Positions 59,825 to 64,000 of a stretch of 64,000 nucleotides of DNA are shown here, piece by piece. The notes below the pieces were generated by a model. It made no database searches. It had not been told where the DNA came from and was given only the letters and a program-made list of their open reading frames with translations. The stretch's first letter is position 1; every line of letters starts with the position of its first letter. Origin of the DNA: Martinezella miluonensis (GTDB lineage Bacteria; Pseudomonadota; Alphaproteobacteria; Rhizobiales; Rhizobiaceae); contig NZ_FMAH01000002.1 in NCBI RefSeq assembly GCF_900094545.1, positions 124,001 to 188,000 on the forward strand. The letters run 5' to 3'. The translations under genes were made by a program, and so were the position numbers.

Positions 59825-60901
59825 TTACTGGTCGTAGCTCACCACGATGCGGTCGGTCAGCGGGTAGCACTGGCAGGTGAGCACATAGCCCTGTCGCACC
59901 TCGTAATCCTCGAGCGCGTGGTTGACCTCCATTTCCACCTCGCCTTCCAGCACCTTGGCGCGACAGGTGGAGCAGACGCCAGCCTTGCAGGCGTAGGGCG
60001 CGTCCATCGCGTTTTCGAGCGCGGCGTCAAGCAGGCTCTGGCCGTGCTTCGGAAAGGTAAAGCCGCGGGTCGCGCCGTCGAGGGTGACGGTCGCATGGCA
60101 GGTGGCGTCGCGGTCGGCGCCGGCTGCGCTTTCGGCTTTACGCCGCGCCCGGCCAGGCTGAGAAGACGCAAACAACTCGAACTTGATCTGCCCGTCGGAA
60201 AGGCCATGGTTGCGCAGCGCCGCCGCAATTGCCAGCATCATCGGCTCGGGGCCGCAGATGAAGGCGGTATCGACGGACTTCAGGTCAATCCAGTGCGAGA
60301 AGAGGCCTTCGCATTTTTCGGCATCGATACGGCCAGTGAAGAGGTCGATATCCTGCGCTTCGCTTTCAAGCACGTGGATAATTGAGAAGCGTCCGAGATA
60401 AATGTTCTTCAGGTCATCCAACTCTTCGCGGAACATGATCGAGCTGATCTGACGGTTGGCGTAGACGAGGGTGAAGCGCGAGCGTGGTTCGCGGGCGAGC
60501 ACGGTCTTGATAATCGAGAGCACCGGCGTAATGCCGCTGCCGCCGGCAAAGCCGAGATAGTGCTTTGCCTTCTCCGGCTCCAGCGCGGTGAAGAAGGCGC
60601 CCATCGGCGGCATCGCCTCCAGCGTGTCGCCGATCTTCAGCTCTTCGTTCGCCCAGGTTGAGAAGCAGCCGCCGTCGACGCGCTTGATGCCGACGCGCAG
60701 GAAGCCTTCATCGCGGCCGGCGCAGATCGAATAGGAGCGGCGCAGCTCCTCACCCTCAAAGGCTCGCCGGAAGGTCAGGTACTGGCCTTGCGTGAAGTCG
60801 AAGGCGGCGCGGTCCTCCTCGCTCGGAACAAGGGTAACCACCACGGCGTCGCGGGTCTCGCCGCGGACATCGGCGACTTGAAGGGAATGGAAACGTGCCA
60901 C
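59825..60901 (-). CDS. paaE: Phenylacetyl-CoA epoxidase reductase
   Basis: The 358-residue reductase passes electrons from NADPH to the diiron centre. It has an FAD-binding domain (SYSICAGRDEGFLRVGIKRVDGGCFSTW), an NAD(P) domain (GFAGGSGITPVLSIIKTVL; FICGPEPMM) and a C-terminal plant-type 2Fe-2S domain (YACKAGVCSTCRAKVLEG ... LTCQCYP). GTG at 60901 is chosen because GAGG lies 9 bp upstream and the start MARFHSLQV matches PaaE; a GTG 15 bp further upstream has no Shine-Dalgarno. Confidence 0.93.
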   Translation of the reverse strand: MARFHSLQVADVRGETRDAVVVTLVPSEEDRAAFDFTQGQYLTFRRAFEGEELRRSYSICAGRDEGFLRVGIKRVDGGCFSTWANEELKIGDTLEAMPPMGAFFTALEPEKAKHYLGFAGGSGITPVLSIIKTVLAREPRSRFTLVYANRQISSIMFREELDDLKNIYLGRFSIIHVLESEAQDIDLFTGRIDAEKCEGLFSHWIDLKSVDTAFICGPEPMMLAIAAALRNHGLSDGQIKFELFASSQPGRARRKAESAAGADRDATCHATVTLDGATRGFTFPKHGQSLLDAALENAMDAPYACKAGVCSTCRAKVLEGEVEMEVNHALEDYEVRQGYVLTCQCYPLTDRIVVSYDQ

Positions 60902-60931
60902 GATTTGGGGCCTCACTTATTGCGGCATCGC

Positions 60932-61447
60932 TCAGATGCACTTGAAATAATCGAAGGGTTCCAGGCACTCCGCGCAGCGATAGCTCGCCTTGCAGGGCGT
61001 CGATCCGAACTGGCTGATCTTCTCCGTCCGCGTCGAACCGCAGCGCGGACATTCGATCATCAGGTTCGAGCGGCCGGCGAGCCGGTCGATACGCTTCATC
61101 AGGGTCCCGTCAGCGGCGGTGCCGTCGACCGGTGGGGCAATCCCGTAGACCTTGAGCTTGTCGCGGCCCTCTGCACTAATCCAGTCGGTGGTCCAGGCAG
61201 GTGACAATTGCCGTTCGAGCCGGACCTTGACCACACCGCGCGCGGCAAGGGCTGCCTCGATGTCGAGGTTGATGATGGCGGTCGCCGGACAACCCGAATA
61301 GGTCGGCGTCACCGTCACCACCAGCGTCCCGTCATCCCACCGCACGTTGCGGATGATACCGAGATCGGTGAGCGAAATGACCGGGATCTCCGGGTCGGGG
61401 ACCTCGGCCAGCCATTGCCATACGGTTTCCGTCGAAGGCTGCGCCAT
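60932..61447 (-). CDS. paaD: PaaD, Fe-S/zinc assembly-type subunit
   Basis: The 171-residue product has an N-terminal MIP18/DUF59-like domain (VPDPEIPVISLTDLGIIRNVRW, SGCPATAIINLDIEAAL) and a C-terminal zinc-ribbon (CPRCGSTRTEKISQFGSTPCKASYRCAECLEPFDYFKC). PaaD is required for the epoxidase, probably in cluster or metal assembly. It starts 12 bp after the paaC stop. Confidence 0.94.
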   Translation of the reverse strand: MAQPSTETVWQWLAEVPDPEIPVISLTDLGIIRNVRWDDGTLVVTVTPTYSGCPATAIINLDIEAALAARGVVKVRLERQLSPAWTTDWISAEGRDKLKVYGIAPPVDGTAADGTLMKRIDRLAGRSNLMIECPRCGSTRTEKISQFGSTPCKASYRCAECLEPFDYFKCI

Positions 61448-61459
61448 GATCCTCCCTCC

Positions 61460-62239
61460 CTACCAGGTCGCGCCCGGATAGGCGCGCTGCAGGAACTGCA
61501 TCTCGGTGAGGATGAAGCCCAGATGCTCGGAGTGGACGCCGCGCTTGCCGCCCTTGTGCATGTAGCCATCGGCCGGCTTCTTCAGCGTGGCTTCAGCAAG
61601 CGCCTCGGCAACGATTTCGTCCCAGCCGGCCTTCAGGCTTTCCGGCTGCGGCGCAACGCCCGTTGCCGCAAGGGCAGCATCGCCCGCGTCGCCGATGAAC
61701 ATTTCGCCCGTATAAGCCCATAGCCCGTCGAGGGCTGCCTGCATACGGCGGTGGCTTTCGTCGGTGCCGTCGCCGAGGCGGATCACCAGGTCGCGGCTGC
61801 GCTCCAGATGGTAGGCCACCTCTTTCGAGGCCTTTTCGGCGATCTCCGCGATGTGCCGCTCGGCCGAGCCCTTGAGGGCATTCAACATCTGCAAGTGCCA
61901 GGCGTCGAACAGGAACTGGCGCATCAGCGTCTGGCCTATGTCGCCGTTCGGGCGCTCTACGAGCAGCAGATTACGAAAGTCGAAGCCGTCGCGCAGGAAT
62001 GCGAGATCGTCAGCGCTCCGGCCCTTGCCTTCAATTTCTGCAGCAAGGCCGAGCCAAAGCTGCGTCTGGCCGATCAGGTCAAGCGCTACGTTGGCGAGCG
62101 CGATATCCTCCTCCAGCGCAGGCCCGTGTCCACACCATTCGGAGACACGGTGGCCGAGGATGAGGGCATTGTCTCCCATTCTCGTCAGGAACTCGGTGAG
62201 CACCGCCTTGTCGACGGCCGTGTCGGTCGCTGTCGCCAT
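61460..62239 (-). CDS. paaC: Phenylacetyl-CoA epoxidase structural subunit
   Basis: The 259-residue subunit forms the heterodimeric core with PaaA but lacks metal ligands. It shows LGHRVSEWCGHGPALEEDIALANVALDLIGQT at the N-terminus and GGKRGVHSEHLGFILTEMQFLQRAYPGATW at the C-terminus, both typical of PaaC. The ATG at 62239 forms TGATG with the paaB stop; a GTG three bases upstream is an alternative. Confidence 0.94.
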   Translation of the reverse strand: MATATDTAVDKAVLTEFLTRMGDNALILGHRVSEWCGHGPALEEDIALANVALDLIGQTQLWLGLAAEIEGKGRSADDLAFLRDGFDFRNLLLVERPNGDIGQTLMRQFLFDAWHLQMLNALKGSAERHIAEIAEKASKEVAYHLERSRDLVIRLGDGTDESHRRMQAALDGLWAYTGEMFIGDAGDAALAATGVAPQPESLKAGWDEIVAEALAEATLKKPADGYMHKGGKRGVHSEHLGFILTEMQFLQRAYPGATW

Positions 62240-62523
62240 CACATGTGCCCCACTTCGTCTGGAATGTCGAAGAACGTCGGATGACGGTAGACCTTGGAGT
62301 TCGACGGCTCGAACAGCGGGCCCTTGTCCGATGGCGCGCTGGCGGCGATATCCGAAGAGCGCACGACCCAGATGCTGACGCCCTCATTGCGGCGGACATA
62401 AACGTCGCGGCCATTGTTGATGGCCATTTCGGCATCCGGCGCGTGCAGGCTGCCGACGTGGCGGTGGTTGAGGCCGTGCTGGCCGCGGATGAAAACTTCC
62501 CAGAGGGGCCATTCGCTCGACAT
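62239..62523 (-). CDS. paaB: Phenylacetyl-CoA epoxidase subunit PaaB
   Basis: This 94-residue subunit begins WPLWEVFIRGQHGLNHRHVGSLHAPDAEMAINNGRDVYVRRNEGVSIWVV, the well-conserved PaaB sequence. It bridges PaaAC heterodimers. It lies 35 bp after paaA and overlaps paaC. Confidence 0.94.
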   Translation of the reverse strand: MSSEWPLWEVFIRGQHGLNHRHVGSLHAPDAEMAINNGRDVYVRRNEGVSIWVVRSSDIAASAPSDKGPLFEPSNSKVYRHPTFFDIPDEVGHM

Positions 62524-62558
62524 GAATTCTCTCCCTTGAAACTATGACTGCTTGCCGC

Positions 62559-63560
62559 TCATTCCGCCGGCATCCGGGCGGCACGCCGCGCATCCGCCTT
62601 CTCGGCGTGGGCGACCAGCCCGTCACGGAACCAGGCGCCTTCGTCCCAGGCGGACTTGCGGGCGTTCAACCGCTCGGCGTTGCATGGGCCGTTGCCGGCG
62701 ATAACGTCGAAGAATTCGCTCCAGTCCGGCTCGCCGAAATCATAGCCGCCCTTATTCTCATTCCATTTGAGGTCCGGATCGGGAACGGTGAGACCGAGAT
62801 ATTCGGCCTGCGGCACGGTCTGGTCGACAAACTTCTGGCGCAGCTCGTCATTGGAGTTCTGCTTGATCTTCCAGGCCATCGATTGGGCCGAATGGACCGA
62901 AGCGTCGTCGGAAGGACCAAACATCATCAGCGACGGCCACCACCAGCGGTTCAGCGCATCCTGGACCATCGCCTTCTGCTGAGGCGTGCCCTTCACCATC
63001 TTCATCAGGATGTCGAAACCCTGGCGCTGGTGAAAACTTTCCTCCTTGCAGATGCGCACCATGGCCCGCGCATAGGGGCCATACGAACAGCGCTGCAGCG
63101 GTACCTGGTTCATGATCGCCGCACCGTCGACCAGCCAGCCGATCGCGCCGATATCCGCCCAAGTGAGCGTCGGATAGTTGAAAATCGAGGAATATTTCGC
63201 CTTGCCGGAATGGAGCTGGCCGTACATCTCGTCGCGGCTGATGCCGAGCGTTTCGGCGGCGCAGTAGAGATAGAGGCCGTGGCCCGCTTCGTCCTGTACC
63301 TTGGCGAGCAGAATCGCCTTTCTTTCCAGTGTCGGAGCACGCGTGATCCAGTTGCCTTCTGGCAGCTGGCCGACAATTTCGGAATGGGCGTGCTGGCTGA
63401 TCTGGCGCACCAGCGTCTTGCGGTAGCCTTCCGGCATCCATTCCTTCGGTTCGATCTTCTGGCCGGCGTCGATACGCTCCTGGAAGTCGCGCTCGACGGG
63501 ATCCATCTCGTCGAGGCTGCGGACGCGGGCGGTGTCGGTCTTCACCATCTGTGCGTACAT
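62559..63560 (-). CDS. paaA: Phenylacetyl-CoA epoxidase catalytic subunit
   Basis: The 333-residue catalytic subunit holds the diiron centre that epoxidises phenylacetyl-CoA. Ligand motifs are present: E61 (HSEIVGQL), E91-xx-H94 (QDEAGHG) and E174-xx-H177 (EESFHQR), with [13 protein letters not shown] and [17 protein letters not shown] around them. The length is normal. It is the first intact gene of the operon, 27 bp after the stop of the decayed thiolase gene. Confidence 0.95.
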   Translation of the reverse strand: MYAQMVKTDTARVRSLDEMDPVERDFQERIDAGQKIEPKEWMPEGYRKTLVRQISQHAHSEIVGQLPEGNWITRAPTLERKAILLAKVQDEAGHGLYLYCAAETLGISRDEMYGQLHSGKAKYSSIFNYPTLTWADIGAIGWLVDGAAIMNQVPLQRCSYGPYARAMVRICKEESFHQRQGFDILMKMVKGTPQQKAMVQDALNRWWWPSLMMFGPSDDASVHSAQSMAWKIKQNSNDELRQKFVDQTVPQAEYLGLTVPDPDLKWNENKGGYDFGEPDWSEFFDVIAGNGPCNAERLNARKSAWDEGAWFRDGLVAHAEKADARRAARMPAE

Positions 63561-63586
63561 GGTTCTATCCTTCTGCTTTCGCGCGA

Positions 63587-64000
63587 TCAGACGCGCTCAA
63601 GAATGATGGCGATACCCTGGCCGACGCCGATGCACATGGTACATAGCGCATGGCGTCCGCCCTGGCGGTCAAGCTGATAGGTGGCAGTGGTGACGAGGCG
63701 CGCGCCGCCATGCCGACAGCGTCCATGCCGGAGCAGCAGAGGCGATTGACGGTTGCACCCGGGATCGAGATCGGCATGCCGGACAGCAGCACGGCCATGC
63801 GTGCGACATTGCGATTGTCTTCGCCGGCCTGGTTGGCGCAGCCGTAGATGACATCCTCGACCTTCGCCCAGTCGACGTCCGAATTGCGCTTGGGGAGATG
63901 GGCGAGCGGGACGGCCGCCAGATAGTCAGCGCGCGCCGAAGCGAGCGCTCCGCCATAACGGCCGATCGGCATTCTCACCGCATCGCAGATGAAAGCTTCG
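63587..64000 (-). pseudogene. 3-oxoadipyl-CoA thiolase with internal deletion (5' end just outside window)
   Basis: The window edge encodes EAFICDAV followed by [22 protein letters not shown] and continues to [16 protein letters not shown], the first 100 or so residues of a PcaF/PaaJ-type thiolase including the nucleophile cysteine. At about 63697-63706 (GGCGCGCGCC) the sequence jumps, in another frame, to [20 protein letters not shown] and [18 protein letters not shown], the last 39 residues of the same enzyme. About 260 residues are lost, including the GHP histidine. The repeat-like junction suggests recombination between two copies. The gene also reads CCSG where thiolases have CGSG. Confidence 0.85.

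Noticed and set aside
1..64000. CRISPR arrays, tRNA or rRNA genes, complete insertion sequences, phage genes
   Set aside because: No regularly spaced repeats, no tRNA or rRNA signature sequences, and no transposase or integrase genes were seen in any part of the window.

Overview
The window is high-GC DNA, densely packed with catabolic operons (ABC importers, short-chain dehydrogenases, LacI/LysR/Lrp/SorC/AraC/TetR regulators). The protein types and operon styles fit an alphaproteobacterium of the Rhizobiales, most likely Rhizobiaceae. This is inferred from gene content and protein character only; there is no rRNA, tRNA or replication gene to fix the taxon or the replicon. The region reads as an accessory catabolic segment of a large replicon, aimed at plant- and soil-derived compounds.

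Region 1 (1-9250) is a sugar-acid module. It holds the end of a ribose-type ABC importer, a GntR-like LacI regulator, and enzymes for L-idonate/5-ketogluconate/gluconate: idnD, idnO and gntK, with a 2-hydroxyacid dehydrogenase, an HIBADH-like dehydrogenase, a gluconolactonase-like SMP-30 protein and a GlcG/HbpS-like protein. The same 16-bp palindrome (ATGTTATCGATAACAT or close variants) sits in front of the regulator and in both divergent promoter regions, so it defines a local regulon. Region 2 (9255-15042) is an SDR, a polar amino-acid ABC importer and an RraA-type aldolase-like protein, read divergently from a LysR regulator. Region 3 (15105-21101) is an operon for a biotin carboxylase, a normal BCCP, a second BCCP that lacks the biotin lysine, PxpB, PxpC, PxpA and an aminotransferase. 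It looks like a split biotin-dependent lactam or 5-oxoproline enzyme. Region 4 (21463-26136) is an Lrp regulator, an amino-acid ABC importer and a homocysteine S-methyltransferase, possibly for S-methylmethionine use. A lone ribB with an FMN riboswitch follows.

Region 5 (27197-37636) is a polyol or branched-sugar locus. One arm has an RbsABC-type importer, two SDRs and a triosephosphate isomerase. The divergent arm has a split transketolase, an FGGY kinase and a SorC-type regulator. The kinase, transketolase and TPI could recycle glyceraldehyde-3-phosphate, as in the apulose-4-phosphate transketolase route. Region 6 (37639-44107) is a patchwork: a decayed DadA-like gene, a small membrane-protein candidate, a gene-poor stretch, a class I glutamine amidotransferase, and a fused E1 plus E2 2-oxoacid dehydrogenase read divergently from an Lrp regulator.

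Region 7 (44466-64000) is a near-complete phenylethylamine and phenylacetate pathway. Copper amine oxidase, an aldehyde dehydrogenase and an AraC regulator make phenylacetate. PaaK activates it, PaaABCDE epoxidises it, PaaG isomerises it, PaaZ and possibly PaaN open and oxidise the ring, and a fused hydratase/dehydrogenase does beta-oxidation. PaaI, PaaY and a TetR (PaaR-like) regulator complete the set. Two features stand out: an extra PaaA/PaaC-family protein with an altered metal motif, and a thiolase at the right edge that has lost its middle through an internal deletion, so the last step must be done by a thiolase encoded elsewhere.
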